Both the position numbers and the translations under genes were made by a program. Positions 38,696 to 50,649 of a stretch of 64,000 nucleotides of DNA are shown one piece after another (position 1 is the first letter of the stretch; every line of letters begins with the position of its first letter). Below the pieces are notes generated by a model. It saw nothing but the letters and a program-made list of their open reading frames with translations, was not told the origin of the DNA and did not search any database. The DNA comes from Aptenodytes patagonicus (Eukaryota > Chordata > Aves > Sphenisciformes > Spheniscidae), in NCBI RefSeq assembly GCF_965638725.1, contig NC_134982.1, forward strand, positions 57,163,816-57,227,815. Direction: 5' to 3'.

Positions 38696-41600
38696 CTGGC
38701 AATGGGAAGAAATAAAAGGGTTATTCAGGGACCCTGGCAGACAGAGAAGAAAGGTGCTATGCCATTAGTAAACTATCAAAGCATGTCAGTGACATTTTCC
38801 TTCTCACTACAGGCCCTAGCCATGTCCCTGTGGATGTCAGAGGGGAAGCTCTCCCCAAAGTGCCCAGGACAAAGCCAGTCATGCTGACAAGAGCCAGAGA
38901 CTCAGATTAGGTCTGGCTGCAAATGAGCAGCACCAGCCCACCCAAACTGAAATTCCAAGGCAAGGAATTCTGTTTTCATCATTATATTCTGTTTTCATCT
39001 TAAATATGCACACACTTAATGAGATTTTTTTAAGGAGAAAAAAAAAGCCATGAATCTGACCAGGAGAGCAAACTGGTCTTCACAGTCTTCTTGACTAGAG
39101 AGCCACAAAAGCATGGGGAAAGAAAATCTGTATCTAACCTATTCTATACCTTTCCATGGTTGTATTCCTAACTCAAAGAGAGCACATCTGTCCAGATTTG
39201 CACCAGATTCAAACAGGAAAGCCTGGTTACATGTAATGCTTACCAGTTTGCATTCCCCATCACTTCAGCTCACCTTAGTAACTTCAAATGCTTTCTTCAT
39301 CTCCCTTCTACTGGCTGGCCACATAGTGTACTGCTCAGACTGTGACCAGCTAAAATATGGCCTAATGGATACAGGAGAGCTGTAGGATACTAGAGCCATT
39401 GACCAGTTCCATTACTGGACACAAAAAGGGTTTTTTTGATTCATGCTGATAAGTGAGCTCGTGGAGAGTTTAAAAAATGGCTACTGACTCTTGGTATGTA
39501 AACCTTGAAACCTTAAAGGAATGTGGCAATTAAAATGAGTATCCACCAACTCAGAAATGTATGTGGTGAGAGTTTTCAGCTTCAGGCTAATTCCAAGTAA
39601 TGCACTGTTTAATACAGCCAAATCCACCACAGCTAGTAACCTCAGGAGACTGAACAGCTCCTGGTGCCTTTGAAATGGCCTTCTGGTGTCACGGCTGGAA
39701 CCCTTGCAAGACTGCTGGGCCCTCAGTGCTGGGCTTCCTGATAAGACAGCCATTTCTAGCTGGTCTCTATCAGCATAATTTCAAGAGGATTAGACTGGGA
39801 GGAACAGGTCCACTTCCTCTCACAAACGCACAACCTGGCTTGAACGTTGATGTTTCAATATTTAGCCATCAAATGTGGCCACAGACAATGGCATGTTGTC
39901 ACTACAAGTTTGCATGTACCCACACATATGCAGATCCAGACAGTCATAGAGTATTTAAGTCAGGAGAGACCTCCAGTGATCATCTAGTCCAGTTCCCTCT
40001 TCTAAACAGGTCCAATCATACCTAATTGCACTGAGTTGAGTCTTAAAACACCTCCAAGGACAGAGATCCCACAACCTCTCTGGGCAACCTGTTTCCAAAT
40101 GTTCCAGGTCACCTAAAGCAATTTGGCAAGTTAGGCTACTTTCTGTAGCCTGATAAAAACCTCCTCCCTGAACAATTCAAGCCTTCTGCTGAAATGACCA
40201 CCAGCTCAATGGTCAATGTGTATGAGCTCAAGCACTGCAGCAGTATGAGGAACACATGATCTGGCTGTGGACCCACACCTTCTGCTACCACCTTTTGACA
40301 TGAGGATGCACAACCCAATGGCATTGCAATACCAGTGGTTGTAGGCTGGCCAGAAATCTGGTAATCAAACTTCCTGGGACAAACATGAGCCTAATGCCAT
40401 TTTAAAGCCTCTCTGAAACACAAGGACAAAGTCACAAGTACCTTTTCTTTCCTTCTGATGTTTTCCCACACTCTGTTACACACCATGCACTCAAAGGTGT
40501 CAATGTAATTGTCTTGGGTGATATCTTGCACTCCCCACTTGCGTTCCTTCACCGCTGTAAGCAGCCTTGGATTGGAAATGTCCCCTTTCAGTTTCCATTG
40601 TAGGTAGGACTCATATTCTTGATCGTTTGTATCCAGTGTTTTGATATAGTGGGCCAGCTCCCGAGGGTGTGAAAAACTGGATACCAGGATTGCACTTTTG
40701 TTACTAGGAAGCCAGTCTACAATGCTGGGAGACCCAAAGTACACTGGTACCACTCCCAACTTCAGCGGCCGCCAGAGTTTTTCAGTGATGTAATCTTCAC
40801 AGATAGCATTTTCAAAAGCAAGAATGAACTTGTACTGTGCCAGTATTTTATAGAAGTTCCCATCATCCATGGCAGTTGGATTTCTGAGATGCTGAGGAAG
40901 GTCTCTGTTATGCAGACATTCCCCATAAGAGTCTACTTCAATGTGGCACATCAGCTCACGCACATAGCTGTCCCGGTCAGAAGGAGGGTTGCAGTCAGAC
41001 TGCACATATACAAGTGGTGCAAGCCTCTTCCTCAGGCTGTTCTTCATCTGCAGTGGGATCATGTACCTCAACGACTTCAGGACCTCTACACCCTCAAGGT
41101 ACTGAGTGGTCAGCGGTAGGTGAGAATGGCGGCTAAAGGTTGCAGTGTGGTTGAATAAGGCGATGGTTGGTTCATGGAACAGTTTGTAGTTGTTTTTTGG
41201 CGACTCTTCATGGAAAAGGGCCCAATCATGATAGTCTTTACGAGGGAGGGGTAGGCTGTCTATACTGAAGTCAGTACCTAGATAAAAGCAAATAGTGTTT
41301 AGTCTGCCCCTATCTATCACGCCACACTAACTACAATGACACAGAAGTCTAGTTTTACTTTAATATCAGCCCTACAACCATTGCCTTTATGACATTATAA
41401 GGCAGTATTGCAAAGAGAGCAATTCATGCAAAGACAGAGGAGTGTTATGACAGATAAAATTGAATTTGGCAGCAGAAGAATCTAGAGAATGGCAATCAGT
41501 AGTTAATATTAGAAATGGTTTCCTTTCAGTTCATATTAGTTTAAAGGCCTCTCATTTCAAAGGCTCAACAGGAATTTTATATTTTAATGCACTGAAATGA

Positions 41601-44600
41601 GACTAATAAGATGCTTAATAATCCCCCGGTTCTGTAAATAGGAGAACAGATGGTATTACCTCTGTCTATGATGTGAGGGAAATGATTACTGCAGGGCTCA
41701 GTTTGGTTCTAGTAGCAAAACAACAAAAAGAATGCTAAAATATTGCACAGGGTTAAGGAAAAAAATTACAAGAATGACTTCAAGTCTTGGAAAGACATTG
41801 TACCATAGAGACTTTGGAAGCCAATCTATTTAGTTTATCAAAGAGAGAATTAAGAGGTGATGTATCACAGCTGCCTACCAGATACATAAAGAAGTAGCAT
41901 CTGGCAGAAGATGGATCCTCAAACTAATGCCAACGGTAGAAGAAGAACCATGTCTAAACTCTAAAAACAGACCACTGCAGCTGCTTGCGCCTCTCTACAA
42001 GGACAGGGAGCCTCCAGAACAACTCAGGAAAGCTGTGGTGGAAGCTTTAGGACAAACCTAGAAGCCTTTTCTCTAAGGCTGATCTCTGCAAAACTTAACT
42101 CAAAATACCAGCTCGTGAATCTGACCCTTGCTCTCCCTTCAGTACCGCTGTACTACACTCATACAACTAGCCTTACTGCAGATTAAATGCAAAGCTAATT
42201 AATCTGTGTCAAGATACCTGCTCACTGCCTTATAACTGTATCTATTTTTTACTTAAGTACAAGCACTGAATATACAAAACTTTTAACTGGTATTGTCAAG
42301 CAAGGGAGGTTCATAAACTGAAACAAACAGTGAACAGCTGGTTTAGAAAACACCACAAATCCCTTCTCTTTGGACAAACTATTCTACCGTCCCAGTTACA
42401 CTCATAACTTTTCACTCACTGTTCTACCCTTGACCTCAAACAACTGATTGGAAAAAAGAGGGAGCTAGCAAAAGTCTAACACAGAAATTTTGACCTAAAA
42501 ACTAATATATAAAGAAAGAAAAAAAATGCCTAGTGGTCTTTGTGGCTGCACGAGCCTGCCAAGATGACTCCAAGGATGACCTTATAAAACCAACATAAGA
42601 CTTCACTACTGCAGTGAAGATAGATGTTAGCTGCCAGTAACATAACAACCTCCTATAGAGCAAGATCCTTCAAGAGCATCAGGTAGGTTTTTTTAAGGCC
42701 ACTAAGTATTTGACCTTGTGTTTTCCACTGAAGGGTGGTCCCAAGCTCTCAACACTAGAAGGATGAAGGGCTGTGTCACTCACTGAAAAATGCTCTTTGC
42801 TGCCTTTGGTTCTGATATGTTATAGTGATACAAGAAGGTGAGGAAAATTGAAAGTGAATCAAATTCTCACAGGGAAGCTTATAAGGCCTACCTGGTTTTG
42901 AAAACACTGTTCTAAGTGATGCCCAGCAGAGAAGCAGCAGTGCACACAGACAATAATGAAACGCTGTGGATTAAACTATACCACTTCAGCCCTGTCTCTC
43001 GCAAGGGTGCTCCCTCTTTAAGGTAGTATTGCAGGGAAGAGGGAAGGAAAATGCAGGAAAGAATGAGACAAGGAAAGGGATGAAAGAGAAACAAAAATGC
43101 AACATGTAAAACTTACTAAACAAGGAGTGATTTAGGCAAAGAGAAACTTTAAAAAAAATGCACTATAGATCAGAGCACATCAGAATGACTGATTCTAATA
43201 TAACAATCAATGTCAGTCCAGCAAGGAGACAAAAAGCTTTTAAGGATTAAAGGGAAGATAACATCAGCCTGCTCCCTACCCCGCGAGATGAAGGAAATAA
43301 AGGAGCTTATGAGGGGATAAAGAAAGCACAACAACACTACAATTACGAGCAATTTCAACTTGCAAACTATTAGTTAGGAAATCTTAGATATGTGGCAAAG
43401 TGCAGAAGAGAATGACAGATGCTGTCAGGAGAAGTTCTGCATCTTAGGAGACATCTTTCGTTCAGGATTCATACTCCAAGGACTCAACACTCCAGCGCAG
43501 AAAAGCTGGACATGCTCCTCCCTTAGAAACAACACCCCTGAGGCTCTGACAGCATGGCACCAGATCCAGCTCATGCTGACTCAGTTGCATTGGTAGCTCA
43601 TGCTACACGTAAAACTCTTGTGAAGTATGTGACACTGAAAAGATGGAGTTGGGAATCCCTCCCAAAAAGAGAGACAAAATCTAGCAAGTGGATGCCATGT
43701 CTCACTTCCAAACAGGAGATGGTGGGACTTGACAAAGTCATCACCTACACCTAGGGGCTTCCCAGGCCAGGACAGTAAGTCAGGACAAGCTGCAGAAAAG
43801 CAGGTGTTCCTAGCAAAGCAGTTCTGCTGGAAAACATCTGTACCCCCTATTTTTGCACAGTATTTTTTCTAGGCTTTGGATCATTCTTCTCTTGACCTGC
43901 TTACTGACCAAGGGGAAAATTAATGCAGTTTCTTTGGAAGGTGAAACTGTGCCCTGATCCAACCTTAGCAGGGAAATACAGATGTTCAAGTTTTCACTCA
44001 GCAGGCTGTTGGAAATTCTGGAACACCAAAATCTGCCTTTTTGCAGGCCCATGGCTCAGTGCATCAAGGTCAGAGCATGTGTGAAGCTTTTCTGTATTGA
44101 TGCAGCATTTTTTTTTGCCTTCAATACCATCTATGACCTTTGTCCCTGCAGGTATTAGTATTGTGAGATCATTTATTGTGGTTTAAAAATTAGTAATATT
44201 TTTGCATATTTTGACACTTGTCTTTACACAGTTCAGAGCCAGCATCACTAGAAAAAGAAAAAAACTACAGGGAGAGTCTTTTGCCCAGTATAGATAGTCT
44301 TTTAAAAATAATTAAGTAAACCACATCCACAAGCCTGCTAAAAATTAACAGTAATAGTCTTCCCAATGCTGAAACAGACAAACAGAATTACTACCAGAGA
44401 CCAAAACCACCAGACTACAGCTTTCATGAGATGCAAACCCAGCTTTCCTTGCCTTTAATTGGGTCAGCTTCAATGAGAAGCTGTTACTCCTTCGCTTTCA
44501 TGCTTGACCACTATATTATTAACTGACAAAGCTGATCTACTTGGAGCTTTGAAAAGATTAGTGATGAGAAGTTTTTGGTTCACTGTTAACAACCAAGCTA

Positions 44601-47600
44601 AAGGCCCTTCTTTACTATATTTCCAGTTCACCTGTATCCTGACTGAGTGAATGGGATTCAGGACTCTCTTTTATTTTGTTTCCAGACAAAGGAGCTGAAC
44701 CTACCAGTCACAGAAAAGCATTTGGCTTTATTTTTTCACCTAAAATTCACTTTTTCTCTTGAAAGCAATTGTGTGGGGAAAAAGAACAAAATAAAAAAAA
44801 TAAGGCCTACTTTTAAAAGATGCATGTTTTGTGTTTTGTAGACTCACTTTACAGTACATGTAGTGGGAAGTTTCTGAGGCAGCAGAGCCAGAGCAGCTCA
44901 GAAGGTTGCACTAGCTGCTGCTCCCTGTGCAGAATCAATAGGTTTCTTTCACTGCTTTCCATTTACAGTCTCCTAGCAATCTCTTGGCACATGAGGCAGG
45001 GGAGTTGCACAGTTACCAGCGAGGGCATTATTTTAAGACAAAAGACATGCACAAGTGCAACAAAGACCTTGCAGAACCTCTGCTAGGGGTGACAAGCCAG
45101 AAGACTGGAAAAAGCTGGCTTGATCTCAGACTGACTTTTCATCACTTGGCAGCTTCGGGAAATGATCTTTTCTCCCATAAACAGGGAGCACATGTGATTG
45201 GAAAGCAGCATGAGACAAGGCAACAGTCACCCCACAGACGTGCACGGTCACTTTTCAGAGTATTTTTACAGAGAACGTGCATCTCTGGATCTCTGCTGAT
45301 GGTATTCAGAACCAGGCAAAGTTTAGCACAATGAGCTGCATAAGTTTCCTGCTCTCAGTGATTGCCGCCTAGAATATTTAATCTCTAAAGGAAAATAGCT
45401 GGGCAGGAGGGAAAGTTACTCCCTTAAAAAGAAACAGATCCTTACCATAGAACAGAAATGCTCTCGTCATCTGATTGTGCTGGTAGGTCTTGTTGATAGT
45501 AAAGAAGCAAACATCCTCTCCACACTGACCCAATCTCCCTGTCTCTCCAGTCAGGGGAGACCACCAGAGCAGGATGGGGTAGTGATTTACATCAGACTCT
45601 GTCTTCAAGCTGCTGTGAAGTTCCTGCTTCTTAAACTGAAAAGCGTGTCTCTCCACAGGCTTTAATGGGCCACTGTGTAAACTGGAGATTTCTGCCACCT
45701 TATTCTCTGAATTGCCCAGTTCAGTGATAACCTTCAGGGAAATAAACATACATATCACAGCGCATCACTGTCATTAGCCAGGACATCTGCTTGACAAATC
45801 AGAGTTTAAGCATCAAGCACTGCCTGCATGTGAAGTTTCTGTCAGTCAAAGTGGATGCATTTCACTGACTGCAGCCACCATCCAGGTGATCTTACATCAG
45901 AACAGCAAAAACTTTAATTTGAATTTGTAAGGAGGAGGCAGGAAATACATTTCTGTACTGAGATATGACCACATGATGTTTGATTTAACAACACAACTTC
46001 TGCTTTCTCCCTGGAAAAAGCACAAAACAGAGAACAGCCCTTCAGTAGCCAGGTTTCTTCTGGAAATTAGCTGTAAAAAAAAATAAATTTTCATGTCTCT
46101 GTGTGGCCATCTGTACTCACCCCTATTAATTTTTACACCACTGACTGAATAAACCGGGTGCAGACAGGTCTTAAAGACAATGTAACTACAACTTCATGGC
46201 TAGGTAGAGGAGAAAAATCCCATCTGCATGCAGAGAAGTGAAAGACTTACCAGTATTAACCATCATTTACATATCTGAAACCCTATGAGGAACCTTAAAA
46301 ACTCTCCACCCACAGGAGAAACCTCTAACACTGCCCACCATCAGCCATGAAGTCCCCAGATAATCTGGGGGGGTTCTGGTGCCCATGAAGCCACCACTCT
46401 TTTCTACAGGTAGTACCTGCCATAAAAGTGTCCTGGGGCAGAGAAGTCTGTTGAGCGAAGTGACAGAAATGGTGCCAGCAGGTATTGCGCAGGATACATA
46501 GCTCCTGCTCTTAGCTTTAGTGGGGCAAAGACCTTCCTGCTACCGTGCAAATGGCTTTTTGTGCATGCACCTTCATAGTGCATAATGCCACCCCAGGAAC
46601 AGCTGCAAAAATGACGGAGGAACTCAAACCCACCAGACAGCTTTGGCCACAGCACTTGCACTTGTCGGATGGCTCTGAAGGAGGATATTGGAAAGCGAGA
46701 GAGTGTTGTTTATATTAAGTTGTTTGAAGATATTTATCTTCCCTGATAGCTCTACTGCATGCATTCATTTTGCTGTTTGCTGTGTCATTCACTCTCACTG
46801 TGTAGCAAAATACACTGATTGTAGCTAGACTAAATAGGCTCTGTGCAACACAGGATACGGGGACAGCACGCACAGGAGGCTGTGCAAAGTGCAGCTGTAC
46901 AGAAAAATACAGAAAACACTCCCGCATTGGCGAGTCAACAAGATACTAGCTGGGGAAAAGATTCATATGTCTAATAGTTTGACAAGATATAACTGCAGCA
47001 ATATAATTGAAGTACGTCTGTAACTACCTCATGTCCAGGTTACCTGCTTAGCTGTGGAGGTGCAGCAGAGTCACAAACCCTCCCAATAAATGTCCTAAAG
47101 ACTTGCTAGCATTGCTCCTATGCTAGGGCAGCCATATCACCTTTGGATGCCTTGTTCAGGGGAACAGAACTGAAAGTGACCATTGAGTGTCAGTGACTGC
47201 CCCCAAGAAATGGCTCCAATTTGGAGTAGGCAGCTGGCCTGGGAGAGCTTCAGAGGTCCTCCTGCTGGCTCCACTCTGAGTTAACCAAGGTACCAGTCTG
47301 AACCAAAGCCTTAGTTCAGAGCACAGCCCAAGCAGAAAGACATCTCTGGGGCAGATCCTGGCCCTCTCATAACTGAAGTCTCCTACAGTCCCATGACTGC
47401 CAGCCAAGGCCAATTAAATTTGTCTAAAAGTTGTTCTCTTCCAATGAAAATCTAGGGTAACCTGCACCAGATACAAATTAATATGCCTCCACATTGATTT
47501 TTCTCTCATGCATTTTTTTACTGACCAGCTACTGGACTTCCCAATGCGAAGAATGGCCTCTGAGTCAGGACTGATGGACAGATTACCATCACCACTTACT

Positions 47601-48065
47601 GATGTGCTCAGATTTCCATGGTCTGTCTGCCACATTAGTATGAAATGGGTCCAGCCTTGCCTCCCTGCCTAATAAGTTCAAACACATGAACAGAGGAGGC
47701 AATGCTGGATGGAGGCAACGCAACATGGTATGGTATGGTACACCACTCCCGAGAAACTCCTCCAGGAGCTGAGAAGCTATGCAAGAAAGGTGTTCTCTGT
47801 GTAATGTCACTTCTGGAGTCAGCTATTACCACCAAGCCAATGTTGCTGACAGAGTTTCTTTAAACACTCCTCTTAAAGCACAGACTTATACGGAAAACGT
47901 CTGTCAATGCTCTCTCTCATCTGCCAGAATTGTGTCATACTTTGAGAGCGATCTCATGCATACCCCCCACCCTTGCCCCTGTACCTGGAGTGTCACCACA
48001 AGGAAAAAGGCAGCTGCAAAGCAGAAGCAAGATGCCCACAGTTTCTTCCTCCTCATCCTAATCAT
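38471..48065 (-). CDS. FUT10: FUT10, alpha-1,3-fucosyltransferase 10 (GT10 family), four coding exons
   Basis: Joining 48065-47985, 45731-45446, 41277-40442 and 38695-38471 on the minus strand gives a continuous 475-residue protein; the human orthologue is about 479. All junctions have GT donors and AG acceptors and keep phase. Residues about 8-27 form the type II membrane anchor after a basic start (MIRMRRKK). A stem and the WWSPLTGETGRLGQC block lie in exon 2. The GT10 donor-binding motif FENAICEDYITEKLWRPLKL is at 277-296, followed by VVPVYFGSPS. Possible N-glycosylation sites include NKT, NHT, NKS and NFT. The family transfers fucose from GDP-fucose; FUT10 has been reported to act in the ER as a protein O-fucosyltransferase on EMI domains, and earlier as a glycan alpha-1,3-fucosyltransferase. 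Introns are about 2.3, 4.2 and 1.7 kb. No break or missing motif is seen. Identification is from residue-level recall of the human protein, not a search. Confidence 0.95.
39944..40114 (-). mobile_element. CR1 LINE relic, antisense, in FUT10 intron 3
   Basis: The plus strand reads CATAGAGTATTTAAGTCAGG, GAGACCTCCAGTGATCATCT, AGTCCAGTTCCCTC and CACAACCTCTCTGGGCAACC. This is the reverse complement of a CR1 3' region. It is diverged, so an old insertion. Since FUT10 is on the minus strand, the copy is sense relative to FUT10. The far boundary near 40.1 kb is approximate. Confidence 0.8.
40442..41277 (-). CDS. FUT10: FUT10 coding exon 3 (catalytic core)
   Basis: This 836-base exon carries most of the glycosyltransferase domain, residues 123-401. 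It starts after TTTTATCTAG with GTACTGAC, completing the Gly codon, and ends at a Lys codon before GTACTT. Motifs in order are DWALFHEESPKNNY, HTATFSRHSHLPLTTQYLEG, APLVYVQSDC, VDSYGECL, then FENAICEDYITEK and FGSPSIVDWLP, and finally RKWGVQD and DNYIDTFECMVC. These are all hallmarks of the FUT10/FUT11 branch of GT10. Confidence 0.96.
45446..45731 (-). CDS. FUT10: FUT10 coding exon 2 (stem and start of catalytic region)
   Basis: The exon is 286 bases, coding for residues 28-122 plus the first base of Gly123. The acceptor reads TTTCCCTGAAG; the donor is TATG followed by GTAAGG. The divergent stem is followed by the highly conserved YPILLWWSPLTGETGRLGQC block and the MTRAFLFYG end that matches the human exon boundary. 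Confidence 0.94.
47985..48065 (-). CDS. FUT10: FUT10 coding exon 1 (start codon and membrane anchor)
   Basis: This exon encodes 27 residues, starting MIRMRRKKLWASC and ending in VVTLQ, and aligns without gaps to the human N-terminus. The start at 48065 was chosen over the in-frame ATG three codons later because it gives the same 27-residue length as human. The exon ends CTCCAG before a GTACAG donor at 47984. It lies on the 5' side of a 2.25-kb intron. The upstream acceptor is uncertain: several CAG triplets lie 4-40 bases before the ATG, the best being CTCTGGCAG. Confidence 0.9.
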
Positions 48066-49790
48066 GCTGCACTGCCAGGCCTGCCAGAGCAGTTAGAGCT
48101 AGGCATCACGAAGGCCAGCTTGTCTAAAGTCTTCAGCCTTTGCTGCAGGGCTTTCCCACTCCATTCTTACTCCTCTTCATGGTGACCGCTGCTGAAAAAG
48201 GGTACAGCATCAATAAAGACCGCTCCTCAAGCTCAGTGGTTAGCTTGGTGTCTACCCATGGCTTTCTGTAGGTGCTAAAGCCACATCTTGAGCCAGGTAT
48301 CCAGAAAGCAGTCTGCACAAAACAGCACCTACATGCACAGCCCCAGGTATCTACTCTCCCTCTGGTCATCCTGGACTTGGGCATCCTTTCTAAGCAGGGT
48401 CACACATCCTCTCATCCTTGTAGTCAGTGTAGAGAGACACTGATGGGCCTGGCTCAGTCCTGTGTGGGAAGGGCAGCTCTTTTCCTGAGTTTCAGATGGC
48501 AAAATATGCTGCTTTTCAGCAGACTCACGAACAGGTGAGCGGTGACAGACTTTCCTTCCCGGGGCAAGCCCTGAAAATGCTCCTGGAAGAGGCACACAAC
48601 TATCTGGCCGTGGGACTTACTACACTGCAGTCTTCTGGGACTTCTGTTCACCAGCATATCCAGCCCAATGCATAAAGTAACCATACAGCACACACACACA
48701 AACACTCTCTACACCTAAAAACATTTAAATTTAACAAGTTCCCCTTCCCCTGTAATCTATATCTGTGCCAGTCTGCCCCTCCTCAAATAACTCTTCCCCT
48801 TCCCCAGCGCTTTTTTTAGCTTTCACAGAGTCCTACTGTTTTGCTGGATGTTACTGTGTGAAAATCCCAACTCCTGACAACAGGAGTGGGTGCAAATTCC
48901 AGCTTCATCTTAAAAACAAAACAAAAAAAAAGCGGATGGGAGAAAGAGACGACTTTATCTTTCAATGCAGAAGAGTAAAGTTTGAAAATGTGGGTATTCT
49001 GAAAGCTCAGAAAGCAGAAACACATCAAAAAATGTTTCATAAATTGCTGTTTTAAAACTCATCTCTTTCAGAGATGTGCCTCCTGTAATTTAGGCTGCTT
49101 TTCTATGAAAAGAAGGTGTATGTGATTGTATTGTCTCCATGTGCACGCACTTGCCAGCTTTCCCCCCATCCTAATCCCACCCACATAGTTCCAAAAACCT
49201 GACAAAGAGGGATGGGTCCCAAAACCACTGCCTGGTGTAGTACTACCTCTGTGGTGCTGGCAGCTAGAGGCAAAAAAAAGATCCTGTTTCTGTTTCCACT
49301 GCAACACAAGTTCATCCCTTCCCATTGACCATCAGAAAAGCCTCTTTAATAAAACCGCACACGAAACCGTGCTGTGTGAGTTCTGCTCTGCATGGGACAG
49401 TTGCTTTTGAAAGTTTTGTGTGGGCACAAAAGTGCACGGCTGCCAGCTGAGTACTGCCAAAATGAGGCACCAGGAGGGGGAAGGGCCGAATTCTGCCCAC
49501 AACTGTGTTGGTGAAAATCTACTCAAGGCACACCCTGGAGCAGAACAGTATCTTTAATACCACACGTCTTACCCTGTGCAGGGCAAAAAGTAAGACTCTG
49601 ATGACCCACTGAATGTCCCCCTACTCCCTGACTGCGTAAAAGAGTAGTAATCGTCCCATTTTGGGGTATTCTTCTAGAGGGGGAACTGCCCACACTATGG
49701 GTGTGCTGTACCAATTGCCCTAGGGTACTGCACTGGGTCATGGCTTCTTTCTTGCATTTGCAGCGCCCAACACTCAGTACTTTTTCCCAG

Positions 49791-49829
49791 CGGTGCAGTG
49801 CGGTGCGGTGCGGTGCGGTGCGGTGCGGT
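49791..49829. repeat. (CGGTG)n pentanucleotide microsatellite
   Basis: About seven to eight consecutive CGGTG units are seen, one with a single change (CAGTG). It sits at the edge of the FUT10 promoter CpG island and is likely length-variable. Confidence 0.9.
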
Positions 49830-50233
49830 CCGTACCCGGAGTGGGCCACACACGCCTCTGTCCTGTCCCAGCTCCGCTGGCAAAGATGACCTTGCAGCCC
49901 TTTCCCTCCTCGGTCAAGCCGAGCGGAGGCGCTGAGGACTTGAGAGAAGGAGGATACATCACCCCCCCCCGGCTGTCCTGCGAGAGCAGCACCTCCCTGC
50001 AAATCATTCCAAACTTCCTACCGGCTCCCGTGCCGCCTCTCCTTCCAGCCCTGTCTCGGGGCATTTCCCCGGGCTCAGCACCCCAGCCGGGCCTGCGCCT
50101 GCCCCCTCACCGCCGCCCCTTCCCTCCCCCAGGCTCAGCCCGTCCCGCAGCCCCGGCGGGGGCTGCAGCTCCGGCCCTGCTCCGCGCCCGTGGGTCGGGC
50201 GCCCTCCGGCCAGGCGCCCGCCGCTGTACTCAC

Positions 50234-50305
50234 CCCGAGAAAGCCGCTCCCGCCTCACCGCCGCCGTCCCCCTCCGGTCGGGTTTGAGGGGGTTTGGGGT
50301 GGGCT
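50234..50305 (-). other. FUT10: Probable non-coding first exon of FUT10 (5' boundary approximate)
   Basis: On the minus strand a strong donor, CTCGGG then GTGAGTAC, begins at 50233 inside a CpG island about 2.2 kb upstream of the FUT10 start codon. It is the best consensus donor in the island and is correctly oriented to splice into the exon with the start codon. The transcription start is not visible; the upper boundary given here stops just before an A-tract on the minus strand. An ATG at 50258 opens a short frame that reads into the donor and would meet a stop just after the FUT10 ATG if spliced to the CTCTGGCAG acceptor, so it would be an upstream ORF. Confidence 0.45.
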
Positions 50306-50649
50306 ATTTTTTTTTTTTTTTTACTTTCAGTTTGTGCACCTACTTGCTGCGCGGAGGGAGGCGGGGACGGGTGCCGGGAGAGCGCCGCGCGGGGCCCCGC
50401 GGCGGGGCGGCGCCGATCCGCGCCTCCCTCCGCCCACCGCCCTGCCAGCCGCGGTGGCGGGGGGGGGGCGGCTCTTTCAGGGGTCCCCAAGGCCCTGAAG
50501 AGGAAACGCAGAGGGCTGAGCGGCCTGAGAGCGCCATCGCCTCCACACACGCACACCCCCCCCCCACTGCTCTTCCTGCAAGTCCTGCACTGCAAGACCT
50601 CACAGACCCCCAAAAATAAATCTGTACCTGTCACTGATTTCTATAGCTG

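Larger units (their letters stand above)
49785..50620 (-). promoter_or_regulatory. CpG island, likely FUT10 promoter
   Basis: This stretch is markedly GC- and CpG-rich compared with flanking DNA, with runs such as GCGCCGCGCGGGGCC. It lies upstream of FUT10 in the right orientation. It includes a pentanucleotide repeat at one edge, a T16 tract at 50307-50322 and a G-run near 50459-50468. No TATA box is obvious, as is usual for CpG-island promoters. The orientation is inferred from the FUT10 donor within it; bidirectional transcription is possible. Confidence 0.6.

Noticed and set aside
40889..41119. Plus-strand frame inside FUT10 exon 3
   Set aside because: Antisense shadow of the catalytic exon.
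49523..50634. Several frames of 100-164 residues in the FUT10 CpG island
   Set aside because: Frames are open on both strands because GC-rich DNA has few stops and they include the CGGTG repeat; no homology recognised.
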